Below the pieces are notes generated by a model. The model was not told the origin of the DNA and did no database searches. It worked only from the letters and a program-made list of their open reading frames with translations. Positions 16,231 through 23,102 of a stretch of DNA of 31,278 nucleotides are shown here, one piece after another; position 1 is the stretch's first letter, and each line of letters begins with the position of its first letter. The stretch is taken from positions 1-31,278 of the IMG/VR virus record IMGVR_UViG_3300047355_000096. The stretch is one strand, 5' to 3'. This DNA is from a virus. Position numbers and translations under genes: made by a program.

Positions 16231-16356
16231 TTAGTTGTGTTGATATTCAGTAGTTGAAATACCATGAGCATGAAGCCTCGCCTGTACATCGACAGGCAAG
16301 GGCATCGCATTTCGCTTATAGTATTCAGCCATCATTATGAGTGTCTCAGTATCCAT
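16231..16356 (-). CDS. Small unknown protein between RNAP and SSB (41 aa)
   Basis: A 42-codon frame begins MDTETLIMMAEYYKRNAMPL and ends STTEYQHN. AAAGGA precedes the ATG, and the frame is the first one after the phage promoter at 16383. It stops 10 bases before the SSB ATG. The second half (LPVDVQARLHAHGI) looks like a short amphipathic helix. I recognise no family. An inverted repeat in the coding sequence (GCCTGT, ACAGGC) could form a hairpin in the mRNA. Confidence 0.7.
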   Translation of the reverse strand: MDTETLIMMAEYYKRNAMPLPVDVQARLHAHGISTTEYQHN

Positions 16357-16380
16357 AAGTTCCTTTCGGTTTCGTGAGAA

Positions 16381-16404
16381 TGCTATAGTGCAACCTAATC
16401 GTTA
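16381..16404 (-). promoter_or_regulatory. Phage RNA polymerase promoter before SSB operon
   Basis: The minus strand reads ACGATTAGGTTGCACTATAG, then CATTCT, matching the consensus ATTARGTTGCACTNTAG with an intact CACTATAG core. By analogy +1 is at 16383. It lies just after the RNA polymerase stop (16415) and drives the 41-residue gene, SSB, endonuclease I and amidase. Confidence 0.88.
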
Positions 16405-16414
16405 ATGGTTAGAA

Positions 16415-18889
16415 TTATGCAAAGAAGAACTCTGACTGACGTACTTGTGTAACATCGAAGTCACCCTTTGGTGGTAGGTCAGGTAGTTCTCTATCGATTA
16501 ACAACTCTCCTTCATCTTTAAATTTCTGTAGTGGGTCGTTCTCTACATAAAGTTCTATGAAGGTTTCTCTTAGACAAGCACCAAGCATCTCAACATCAGC
16601 GGCGTGACATCCAAAGCTATCATGTATCATAGCAAAGTGAGTGACACCGTTGAACTTAGATAGGTTGACTGTCATTCTTAGGTGACAGCTATCATTAGCG
16701 TGAACCCAATTAGGACTGATGCCATTACCTTGTCGTCTGCTATCCAGCTTATCTTTGATAGCTTCCTGTACTGTCATATAGATTAGCTTGTCACCAAACT
16801 TGGTCTTAACTCTGCGCTTCTTCATATCAGGATAGTTCTGCATGATAGGTAAACCATCGATAGTAGTCCAAGTGATAGGTAAGTTTTCTTTAGCCAACTC
16901 CCTAGCACAAGACTGTAACCAATCCATGCCTGTCTTAGCCGCCTTAACTGTATCGTTGATAGCTTCCCAGATATACTTAGCTAGGTAGATTGCCGCATCA
17001 AATTCTTTATCAAGTAAAGGAGATACATATGATCTATCAGCTTGTAATCTTTTCAAGTCTGTATCAACTATATATTCCTGTACAAATGACCTTGCTGAGA
17101 ACAACGTTGAACCATAGACCCGTGTCATTACTGATCTTTTACTCGACGATCTGGTCATACCAAAATCTAACCAAGCCTGTGCTATTTCTTTATTCTCCCC
17201 ACGCACAGCATCAGCCTTAACTCTGATGATAGCTTTATCAATCACAGTCTGATAGATATCTGCAGGTTTATCTAATGGTAGTAGGTTTACTTGTGTCGCA
17301 CCTTCACCGTCAGATAAAGCGGCTGAGAAATGTTGAAGGCCAGAACAACTACCATCCTTACAAACTGGTATGTAGTTTACATGATCATAACCAAAAAGAT
17401 TATATCCTTCCCACTCCTTACAGAATGCTAGGAAACACCAAGGACTGTCAGCTTCTTTAGCCCACCATAAGTCTTCCATAGGGTCATGAGCTACCTGTAA
17501 TATTCGTTGCTCATTTTCTACTACCCAATCAACTCTCTCTTGCATCGATGCCTTGTCATATCCAAAGCAGTTAGCACCGTGGATTGCTAGTTCACAAGCG
17601 GCCTCGTTTGTACCTAATGGTTTACCATCTGCAAACTGTAGCAGTCCTTTAGATAAATCATTACCTTGCGGTGAGAGATGTGAAGAACCTGCAGGGTAAA
17701 GCCTACCTCTAAAGTCCATCGTATGTACAAAGAAGATACTCTCAAACTCAGAATATTTTTCTGCCATAAATCTTACCCGTGCTGTTAGGTTTCTTTTAGA
17801 ACCTATACGGATGTTCTCGTCATAGATTTTAGTGGCTTTTCTTTTCCAATCTTTGAACTTCTTTTTCTCTTCATCGGTCAACGTAGAACTATCACGGTCA
17901 AACTGTAGAGGTGAAGGTGGTTTCTGCATATCCTCTTGTGGTGGTAGGTTGCCTACAGGAATACCGTTATCGTGGATTTGCTGGAACACTTTCAATACAA
18001 ACTTATTGATTGCCCAAGGTGTCTTCTGAATTGTGTTTACTGCATCATAAACATCTTTCAATTCATCACCTAAGTTCTCTAGTTCCTTTAGATAATTTCT
18101 ATTACCTGTTTTAATTAAGGGAAGGCGAGGGGTGTAGTGTGTTAGGTATCCACCAGAGAAGGGGCTTGTCCAATCCATCGGCGGTACAACCATCGGTTGA
18201 AATATAGGTTGCATAAGTGAAGCGGCGTTCTTATTTTTTTCGATAAAATCCACGACTGTTTGTGTAGGTACAACGTTATATAAAGCTTTGTTAGAGCGCT
18301 CTTTCTTTTTCATAACCAGTTCGATAAATCCTGTACGCTCTTGGAATATATAAATTAGTTTAGTTCCAAGGTGTGTCTTCTCGTCCTTAGTCCAGCCAAC
18401 CCACTCCTCACAGTATCTGTTGTATGCCGCTATGATTTCAGTTCTCTTTCGTGAACGTGTAGTTTCTTTATTGTTCTGAATTGATTTCAACAGGTAAGGT
18501 TTTTGTTCTTCAAAAGATTGTAACCTTAGTTCATCCTCAAGATACTGAGCCACATTGATAGCCATATCCTGTAAGATTGCTTTCTTAGATATCCTATCCA
18601 TGATTACTTTAGCAGTAAAGAAAGCTAGGATTTCTGGTTTAAATAGTTTCATCATGGCTACTGCAGATGAACGTCTACCTGCATTACCTTGTTCAGCTTC
18701 TTCATAGACATCATGGATGCCTTCAATAACACTCTCGATAGAACGCTTCATTACAGTGTTCCCATAGTAGGTAGATGATTCGTCACCTCGTTCTATTTTA
18801 TCTTTTAGTTCCTCTTCAAATCTCTTGATTGTTAATGTTCTAGCTTCTTGTTCTAGCTCTTCTTGTACTCGGTACAGATCGTTGGTCAT
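16415..18889 (-). CDS. Single-subunit phage RNA polymerase (T7 gp1-like)
   Basis: This encodes 824 residues (T7: 883). Catalytic residues are D512 (KDGSCSGLQHFSA), K584 and Y592 (TRSSSKRSVMTRVYGS) and D757 (MIHDSFG), matching T7 D537, K631, Y639 and D812. MDFRGRLYPAGSSHLSPQGND near 391 and a C terminus ending EFFFA (T7: FAFA) are also diagnostic. The likely promoter-specificity loop lies at about 676-705 (DGLPIMQNYP, KKRRVKTKF). It should recognise the five ATTARGTTGCACTNTAG sites, one of which precedes its own gene. AAAGGA lies before the ATG. Confidence 0.97.
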   Translation of the reverse strand: MTNDLYRVQEELEQEARTLTIKRFEEELKDKIERGDESSTYYGNTVMKRSIESVIEGIHDVYEEAEQGNAGRRSSAVAMMKLFKPEILAFFTAKVIMDRISKKAILQDMAINVAQYLEDELRLQSFEEQKPYLLKSIQNNKETTRSRKRTEIIAAYNRYCEEWVGWTKDEKTHLGTKLIYIFQERTGFIELVMKKKERSNKALYNVVPTQTVVDFIEKNKNAASLMQPIFQPMVVPPMDWTSPFSGGYLTHYTPRLPLIKTGNRNYLKELENLGDELKDVYDAVNTIQKTPWAINKFVLKVFQQIHDNGIPVGNLPPQEDMQKPPSPLQFDRDSSTLTDEEKKKFKDWKRKATKIYDENIRIGSKRNLTARVRFMAEKYSEFESIFFVHTMDFRGRLYPAGSSHLSPQGNDLSKGLLQFADGKPLGTNEAACELAIHGANCFGYDKASMQERVDWVVENEQRILQVAHDPMEDLWWAKEADSPWCFLAFCKEWEGYNLFGYDHVNYIPVCKDGSCSGLQHFSAALSDGEGATQVNLLPLDKPADIYQTVIDKAIIRVKADAVRGENKEIAQAWLDFGMTRSSSKRSVMTRVYGSTLFSARSFVQEYIVDTDLKRLQADRSYVSPLLDKEFDAAIYLAKYIWEAINDTVKAAKTGMDWLQSCARELAKENLPITWTTIDGLPIMQNYPDMKKRRVKTKFGDKLIYMTVQEAIKDKLDSRRQGNGISPNWVHANDSCHLRMTVNLSKFNGVTHFAMIHDSFGCHAADVEMLGACLRETFIELYVENDPLQKFKDEGELLIDRELPDLPPKGDFDVTQVRQSEFFFA

Positions 18890-18926
18890 CCTGTAGTATC
18901 CTTTAGTATGTTGGAGGGTCTTGCGG

Positions 18927-18948
18927 TGCTAGAGTGCAACCTAATTAC
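18927..18948 (-). promoter_or_regulatory. Phage RNA polymerase promoter before its own gene
   Basis: The minus strand reads GTAATTAGGTTGCACTCTAG, then CACCGC. It matches the consensus except for CACTCTAG in place of CACTATAG. By analogy +1 is at 18929, 40 bases before the RNAP ATG. Position implies positive autoregulation once the first polymerase molecules have been made from host transcripts. The altered core may make it weaker. Confidence 0.8.
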
Positions 18949-18990
18949 AAGCCCTTGTTTTCATTGGTTAAAGTGGTGGTGGTGCAGGTG

Positions 18991-19247
18991 CTGGTGTAAT
19001 GGTGCAAAATTATTGTTGATGCGTGTACGTTTTGTACTCGATAACGCATAGAATAATATGAAAAAGAAACCCATAAAATGTAGGAAATACCTATATTAAT
19101 ATGGGCTTCTAATCGTTTATGGATATACAGGGAATAGTGAAGGTTTCTGTTTATTATCCTACTAACAATGCGTAACCCATTGTATAACCTGTATATTTCT
19201 AAACTACTGGTGTAGGTTTGCACCCACTTTGCACCCAGTTTACACCA
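18991..19247. other. Putative attP region: oppositely oriented arm-type repeats around a possible core
   Basis: This lies between the integrase stop and the RNAP promoter and has no credible gene. The left side has TGGTGTAA and TGGTGCAAA in tandem (18992-19008). The right side has the inverse, TTTGCACCCA twice and TTTACACCA once (19217-19226, 19228-19237, 19239-19247), at a period of 11 bases. Between them is ACAATG-CGTAACC-CATTGT (19165-19183), a 6-bp inverted repeat around 7 bases, the geometry of a tyrosine recombinase core site. A second possible core is TAGGAAATACCTA (about 19081). I see no tRNA 3' end. The role is inferred. Confidence 0.55.
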
Positions 19248-19254
19248 TTTTATT

Positions 19255-20343
19255 TTAAGCCCTGCGAGGGTTAAATAATGTGATGTTATCTCCTTCTAAA
19301 TTGGTGTCTGTATTTTGTAAACTATCCAATGCTTCGACTGCATCATCAAGCTTACTTGGAATGAAATGAGCGTAGCGTTGTGTCATAGAAATATCCGAAT
19401 GACCCATCCATTCTTGAGTTGATCGGATGTCTACACCAGCTCCTAGTAAACGAGTGCAACAGGTGTGTCTGAAGGTATGAATAACTAAGTCCTTACCAAA
19501 CCCACAAGCATCTCTCATCTCCCAGAAATTCCTGTAGAAACGCTTCTCAGCTATGTGTCCGAATACTCTCCTATCATTACCGTTAACACGTAGCCTGAGA
19601 CCCATTAGAATAGTTCTGACACGCGCTGACATTTTGATAGATCGTGGGTAGTTTGTTTTAGTTTGCCAGATTGATATGCGACCTGTCTTAAAATCTATAT
19701 CGTTAAAGGTTAACCTGAGACCTTCGGATTTTCTCATGCCTGTATCTAAAAAGAATACAACTAAATCTGCATCATCTTCTCGACCAGTAGTATTATACCA
19801 ATCGAGAATTTTTAGTTCTTCTTCTGCAGTCACAAATCTAATGCGTCCTTTAGTTAACTTGCGGCTTTCCATTCTAACAGGTGTCGTTGATAGGTGGCCT
19901 CTCTTGTGAGCAAACAACTGCATTTGATAAACTAATGTGCCTAGATAGTTTGTACAACTAGCTGAGTATTTCTTCTTAGTGGTTAGAAAATCAAAGAAAG
20001 AAGAAACGTTAGCTTCTGTTAGCATATCCAATGATGTAGTTTTACCAAAGTAATTCATTATCATTTTGCCATACCAATTAAATTTCTTTGGGTTGCCTGT
20101 AGAATTAGGGGCAATCTCAACTCGATATCTAATATAATTATCCCAAGCTGTTGAGACATTCCAAGTAGAATAATTAACTATATGTCCTGTTAATAATCCT
20201 CGCTTAAATCTCTCTAAAACTGAGATAGCTTCGACTAAATTTTTACAGGTTGCAGTCTGTCTTGTACCCTCAACCATAACTGAAACGCGGTATTTTCTAC
20301 CGCGCTGTATGATTCCTTTGGGTATGGCTTGATTATTTTCCAT
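19255..20343 (-). CDS. int: Tyrosine recombinase / phage integrase
   Basis: This encodes 362 residues. An N-terminal arm-binding-like segment (about 1-60) is followed by a core-binding helical domain (about 60-160) and the catalytic domain with R204 (DTGMRKSE), K229, H289 and R292 (HTFRHTC), H315 (MGHSD) and the nucleophile Y324 (TQRYAH). All catalytic residues are present, so it should be active. Its ATG lies within the last codons of the MarR-like gene (11-base overlap), and the likely attP follows its stop. Integrases just before the RNA polymerase gene are known in T7-like marine phages. Confidence 0.95.
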   Translation of the reverse strand: MENNQAIPKGIIQRGRKYRVSVMVEGTRQTATCKNLVEAISVLERFKRGLLTGHIVNYSTWNVSTAWDNYIRYRVEIAPNSTGNPKKFNWYGKMIMNYFGKTTSLDMLTEANVSSFFDFLTTKKKYSASCTNYLGTLVYQMQLFAHKRGHLSTTPVRMESRKLTKGRIRFVTAEEELKILDWYNTTGREDDADLVVFFLDTGMRKSEGLRLTFNDIDFKTGRISIWQTKTNYPRSIKMSARVRTILMGLRLRVNGNDRRVFGHIAEKRFYRNFWEMRDACGFGKDLVIHTFRHTCCTRLLGAGVDIRSTQEWMGHSDISMTQRYAHFIPSKLDDAVEALDSLQNTDTNLEGDNITLFNPRRA

Positions 20344-20668
20344 AGATTTTACTCTCCATTCTCATAGCCAACTCAAGTCCTTTAGGTGTTAAAGTAACTA
20401 TTCGCTGACGTTCATCTTCTGGCGAAGTCTTTAATTCTAATATACCTAAACCTTCTTCTTTTAGGTATGACCTATGAGCCATTGATCTAATTGTTCTGTT
20501 TAAACTAGATTGAGTTATATTTAAAATAGCTACTAAGTCTCTTGTTTCAATTATCTCATCGCGGTGGGCGGCAACATATAGAAAAACTCGTGCGTGATTT
20601 ACTGTACATTTGTAATATAAATCAGCCATTATGTTTAAAGCTTCAACGACATTATTTAATTGTTTCAT
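20333..20668 (-). CDS. MarR-like winged-helix regulator
   Basis: This encodes 111 residues from the ATG at 20668, preferred to a TTG 24 bases upstream because a purine-rich AGAGAAAGAAA precedes it. The winged-helix order is visible: LNITQSSLNRTIRSMAHRSYL as the DNA-reading helices and SPEDERQRIVTLTPKGLELA as the wing and following helix, the MarR signature (DxRxRxVxLTxxG). It is shorter than typical MarR proteins (about 140) and lacks much of the dimerisation helices. Coupled to integrase by an 11-base overlap, it is a candidate lysogeny regulator. Its operator is unknown. Confidence 0.82.
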   Translation of the reverse strand: MKQLNNVVEALNIMADLYYKCTVNHARVFLYVAAHRDEIIETRDLVAILNITQSSLNRTIRSMAHRSYLKEEGLGILELKTSPEDERQRIVTLTPKGLELAMRMESKIYGK

Positions 20669-20692
20669 TTTTCTTTCTCTTCTAAATGCCAA

Positions 20693-20869
20693 TCACACTG
20701 GATTGCATTTTAAACTTATCCAATATTTCGGTAGAGCATAGTTATTATTAGTCCACCAGTTCATCATTCTAATTAGGTTCATTTTAGGTGGTCCAGTGAA
20801 GGGGTTACACCATGAAGACACTGGCCTTGAGTGTCCGCCGTGGTCGATGCTTTTATTCCTATTTTTCAT
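20693..20869 (-). CDS. Small unknown protein (58 aa), tryptophan-rich
   Basis: A 59-codon frame begins MKNRNKSIDHGGHSRPVSSW and ends SLKCNPV. It overlaps the previous small gene by 11 bases and ends 24 bases before the MarR-like ATG. It contains four tryptophans and MMNWWTNNNYALPKYW. The ribosome-binding site is weak (AGGACTAGAG, 10 or more bases upstream). No family is recognised. The tight overlap pattern favours a real gene. Confidence 0.5.
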   Translation of the reverse strand: MKNRNKSIDHGGHSRPVSSWCNPFTGPPKMNLIRMMNWWTNNNYALPKYWISLKCNPV

Positions 20870-21038
20870 GTTTTTTCTCTAGTCCTTTTTTCTTATATAT
20901 CAAGTCGATTATTATTATAATATTAAAGGCACGTAGTTCAATAGATTTACCATACCAAGTATTTTGGGTTATGCAATATCTTTTTGATACTCGTTTGTTA
21001 CCATTTGTGGTTAGTCCACAGTCAAATTCTAGTCTCAT
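20859..21038 (-). CDS. Small unknown protein (59 aa)
   Basis: A 60-codon frame begins MRLEFDCGLTTNGNKRVSKR and ends KKGLEKKHEK, with an isoleucine run (about 40-46) and a lysine-rich tail. AGGA lies about 13 bases before the ATG; an out-of-frame ATG lies between. No family is recognised. The sequence composition (mixed polar and aromatic residues, no repeats) looks protein-like. It overlaps the next small ORF by 11 bases. Confidence 0.5.
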   Translation of the reverse strand: MRLEFDCGLTTNGNKRVSKRYCITQNTWYGKSIELRAFNIIIIIDLIYKKKGLEKKHEK

Positions 21039-21162
21039 TGTAATTCATTATTCCTATTCAATTAACATTTACTGCTCTCAATCCCTATGGATATGAAATG
21101 GTTAGTAGGATGTTAAGGTTTCTATACGTTTACGCATTTATTTTCAACCTAAACTTTTAATC

Positions 21163-21300
21163 CTAAAATGGTGGCTCTTCTCCTTTGTATTCTGGCTTCC
21201 ACATTGGGATATGTTTTTGATCTGTCCTTACTACTTTTGTTTGGTCTTCCTGTTTTCCAAACATCTGTAGTAAGAACACTGACAAGACGTGACTAAACAT
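21163..21300 (-). CDS. Small unknown early protein (45 aa)
   Basis: A 46-codon frame begins MFSHVLSVFLLQMFGK and ends with a charged, proline-rich segment (IPMWKPEYKGEEPPF). Its ATG overlaps the stop of the preceding gene (TAATG), so translation is probably coupled; no separate Shine-Dalgarno is strong. The first 11 residues are hydrophobic but too few for a clear membrane helix. An internal ATG at residue 13 is an alternative start. No family is recognised. The 124 bases downstream, to 21039, hold nothing I can support. Confidence 0.55.
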   Translation of the reverse strand: MFSHVLSVFLLQMFGKQEDQTKVVRTDQKHIPMWKPEYKGEEPPF

Positions 21301-21521
21301 TAGCTAATAGTTTTCTCTAGCTCATGAGTTACAGCGTCATAATATCCCTGAGTAAAATAGCTGTCAGCAGGGTCAAAGCGAAAACTTTCGTAAGCTTCTT
21401 TCAATGAGAAATCTGGTTTACTAATTAACTCATAGACAGCTTCAACTCCTTGAGCATATTCTTTAAAGCTGTCAGTGCTGTCGATTGTAGTTGTTGATAA
21501 TAAAATTTCGCTATTCATCAT
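21300..21521 (-). CDS. Small acidic early protein (73 aa)
   Basis: The protein starts MMNSEILLSTTTIDSTD; an ATG directly downstream (21518) is equally possible. AAAGG lies 10 bases before the first ATG. It is acidic and helical (SFKEYAQGVEAVYELI, DAVTHELEKTI), with no known domain. The leader holds the first of two related two-hairpin RNA elements. Small acidic early proteins of T7-like phages often inhibit host enzymes, but nothing in this sequence shows a target. Confidence 0.78.
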   Translation of the reverse strand: MMNSEILLSTTTIDSTDSFKEYAQGVEAVYELISKPDFSLKEAYESFRFDPADSYFTQGYYDAVTHELEKTIS

Positions 21522-21541
21522 TTTAAATTTACCTTTCAATT

Positions 21542-21592
21542 CATGCTTGATTGCATGGGCAAACTCACTGATTGACAGTGAGCTAACCGAAA
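21542..21592 (-). ncRNA. Two-hairpin RNA element, copy A (leader of the 73-aa gene)
   Basis: Read on the minus strand, TTCGGTTAG is followed by hairpin 1 (CTCACTG, loop TCAAT, CAGTGAG), the linker TTTGCC, and hairpin 2 (CATGC, loop AATCAA, GCATG). Copy B at 21933-21981 has the same unpaired blocks while both stems have changed in a compensating way. It starts soon after the upstream stop codon and ends about 15 bases before the Shine-Dalgarno. An alternative helix, CTGATTG with CAATCAG, would disrupt hairpin 1 in this copy only. Confidence 0.7.
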
Positions 21593-21595
21593 CAA

Positions 21596-21910
21596 TCAGC
21601 TACCTAAAAAGACGTTGAGATTTCCTGTTGGTTTGTTTTCGTATCGCTGGACTTCAATTACTTCGATAAATCTATGCCATAGGTCATTAAGATAAAGATG
21701 CTTTGCCACAGCTTTCTTGAGTTCTTGTTTGTTAATTCTACCGTCTTTAATTGTTACAGCGGCGGCGTAAAAACATTCTGAATTAAACCAAACACCATAA
21801 ACACCATCAGCGGCGCGTTCGATATTCTTGTCGCTACCGTCAGCGAGGTTTGTGTCGATATCCCAAACAATACTATCTGTTGTGAATTCTTCAAAAGTAA
21901 CTTCTTGCAT
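21596..21910 (-). CDS. Early protein of unknown function (104 aa)
   Basis: The ATG at 21910 (MQEVTFEEFTTDSIVWDIDT) is chosen because AAAAAGGAAAAATT precedes it; a longer frame to 22018 would run through the structured leader and the ArdC gene end. The protein is acidic at the N terminus, with a central AADGVYGVWFNSECFYAAAV segment and a helical KKAVAKHLYLNDLWHRFIEVIEV part. I recognise no family with certainty. It directly follows the ArdC-like gene, so a counter-defence role is possible from position only. Confidence 0.78.
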   Translation of the reverse strand: MQEVTFEEFTTDSIVWDIDTNLADGSDKNIERAADGVYGVWFNSECFYAAAVTIKDGRINKQELKKAVAKHLYLNDLWHRFIEVIEVQRYENKPTGNLNVFLGS

Positions 21911-21932
21911 TTTAATTTTTCCTTTTTTAAAT

Positions 21933-21981
21933 CGCGCTGAATTGCACGGGCAAACCCACCGTCTCCGATGGGTTAACCGAT
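21933..21981 (-). ncRNA. Two-hairpin RNA element, copy B (leader of the 104-aa gene)
   Basis: On the minus strand, ATCGGTTA is followed by hairpin 1 (ACCCATCG, GNRA-type loop GAGA, CGGTGGGT), the linker TTTGCC, and hairpin 2 (CGTGC, loop AATTCA, GCGCG). Compared with copy A, the stem bases differ but pairing is kept (for example A-T to G-C in hairpin 2), while CGGTTA, GTTTGCCC and GCAAT are identical. It begins about 7 bases after the ArdC stop. Confidence 0.7.
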
Positions 21982-21987
21982 GCATTC

Positions 21988-22863
21988 CTAGGCGGCGGCC
22001 TCTGTTAAATATGTGCAAGCTTTTTGAGATAAAGCGGCGGCTTTGGTGATTGCTTTGGGGTCTGATTTAAGACACTTAATCCAGCTATTAAGATACTTTG
22101 CATGGTCAGCGCGTGGCTCGCTATCAACCTTGAGTGTATTGGATAACATCGCGCTACCTAACTCAGCGACCAGCTCTTCAAATGCATAATCTTTATCACC
22201 AAACTTGCCATATGATTTAAAGCGATCATGGCGTGAACTGTGGCCTGTCCAGTGGATTAACTCATGAAGTGCAGTTCCATAAAATCCAGATGCGTTTTTG
22301 AACTGGTGACGCTCTGGCAAAACAACAATATCTTGAGCTGGTGAATAGAATGCTTGATTTTGTGGTTTGTATTCAATCTTGGCTGGTAACTTAGCAATAA
22401 ATTGATCAGCGGTTTTGATATCATTCCAATCTTGAACGCCATCTAATTCGCTGTCAGTTTCTTCAAGCCACGAACCGTCCCAGCCAGTAACTTGATCAGC
22501 GTTAAAAACTACATAAGTTTTAGGGAATGGAATTGATTTTTCTTCACCAGTAACTTTATCTTTAATTTTTAAAGTTGTGTAGAATAGAACATGAGTTCCT
22601 TTAGAACCTTTATTTACTGTAGCACCTAAAGATTTCCATTGTTTAAAAGTGGCAAATACTGGTGATTTATAGCCAGACATTGCTGTAATAAATCCAAGGT
22701 TTAAAAAGTTGATGCCAGTATATTCACGTTTCTTGGCACTGATAGGATTACCAACAGCCCTAGCACTATCACGCCAAGGTTTAGACCAATCTGTACCGTG
22801 TTGTTCCATTAATGAAATTACTTTGTTTGTGATTTCTTGCATTGTGTCGATTGCTTTTGTCAT
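21988..22863 (-). CDS. ardC: ArdC-like antirestriction protein
   Basis: This encodes 291 residues. The N-terminal ssDNA-binding domain (about 5-130) shows GINFLNL, FATFKQWKSLGATV, KGSKGTHVLFY and FNADQVTGW, the usual ArdC_N landmarks. The C-terminal zincin-like domain has HELIH at 200-204 (ALHELIHWTGHSSR) and a downstream EELVAELG (229-236) that can give the third zinc ligand. ArdC proteins of plasmids protect incoming DNA from restriction. Being among the first genes to be transcribed fits a role like that of T7 Ocr. The ATG has AGGGAAATAAT upstream. Confidence 0.92.
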   Translation of the reverse strand: MTKAIDTMQEITNKVISLMEQHGTDWSKPWRDSARAVGNPISAKKREYTGINFLNLGFITAMSGYKSPVFATFKQWKSLGATVNKGSKGTHVLFYTTLKIKDKVTGEEKSIPFPKTYVVFNADQVTGWDGSWLEETDSELDGVQDWNDIKTADQFIAKLPAKIEYKPQNQAFYSPAQDIVVLPERHQFKNASGFYGTALHELIHWTGHSSRHDRFKSYGKFGDKDYAFEELVAELGSAMLSNTLKVDSEPRADHAKYLNSWIKCLKSDPKAITKAAALSQKACTYLTEAAA

Positions 22864-22906
22864 TTTATTATTTCCCTAGTTAGTATGATTTAATGGTTAG
22901 ATTTAA

Positions 22907-23062
22907 TTAATGTTCGTTTATTAAGATGATAGCGGCGCAAATAATTGCCATAACACCACCAGCAACACCTAAAGCACCAGCGGCAATGCATAATACTGTA
23001 GTTGCACCCATCATAATAAGTAATATGATTGTGAAGATTGTTTTTGTCATATCGTTTAACAT
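22907..23062 (-). CDS. Small hydrophobic membrane peptide (51 aa)
   Basis: A 52-codon frame begins MLNDMTKTIFTIILL and ends AIILINEH. Hydrophobic, glycine/alanine-rich segments at about 8-27 and 28-47 would form two transmembrane helices. AAAGGAAA precedes the ATG, in the same context as the neighbouring early genes. No family is recognised. It lies between the first early gene and ArdC and could act on the cell envelope or exclude other phages, but that is a guess from hydropathy and place. Confidence 0.7.
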   Translation of the reverse strand: MLNDMTKTIFTIILLIMMGATTVLCIAAGALGVAGGVMAIICAAIILINEH

Positions 23063-23102
23063 TTTAAGATTTCCTTTGTTTGGTTAGTTGGTTAATTCTA
23101 CA

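Noticed and set aside
18945-19223. A 92-codon minus-strand frame in the int-RNAP gap
   Set aside because: It needs a GTG start inside the repeat array, has no ribosome-binding site, and overlaps the putative attP and the RNAP promoter; its composition follows the repeats.
20740-20812. CCACC/GGTGG inverted repeat considered as a transposon end or attP
   Set aside because: The arms are only 5 bases, no target duplication or transposase is present, and the region reads as a small coding frame.
20914-20941. TTGAAC-16-TATAAT on the minus strand as a host promoter
   Set aside because: The boxes are good, but they fall within the codons of a likely 59-residue gene in an AT-rich stretch (isoleucine run), so chance is a simple explanation; kept only as a possibility.
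20812-21096. A 94-codon plus-strand frame
   Set aside because: It is antisense to small minus-strand frames with better starts; it has a phenylalanine-rich, AT-driven composition and would be the only plus-strand gene.
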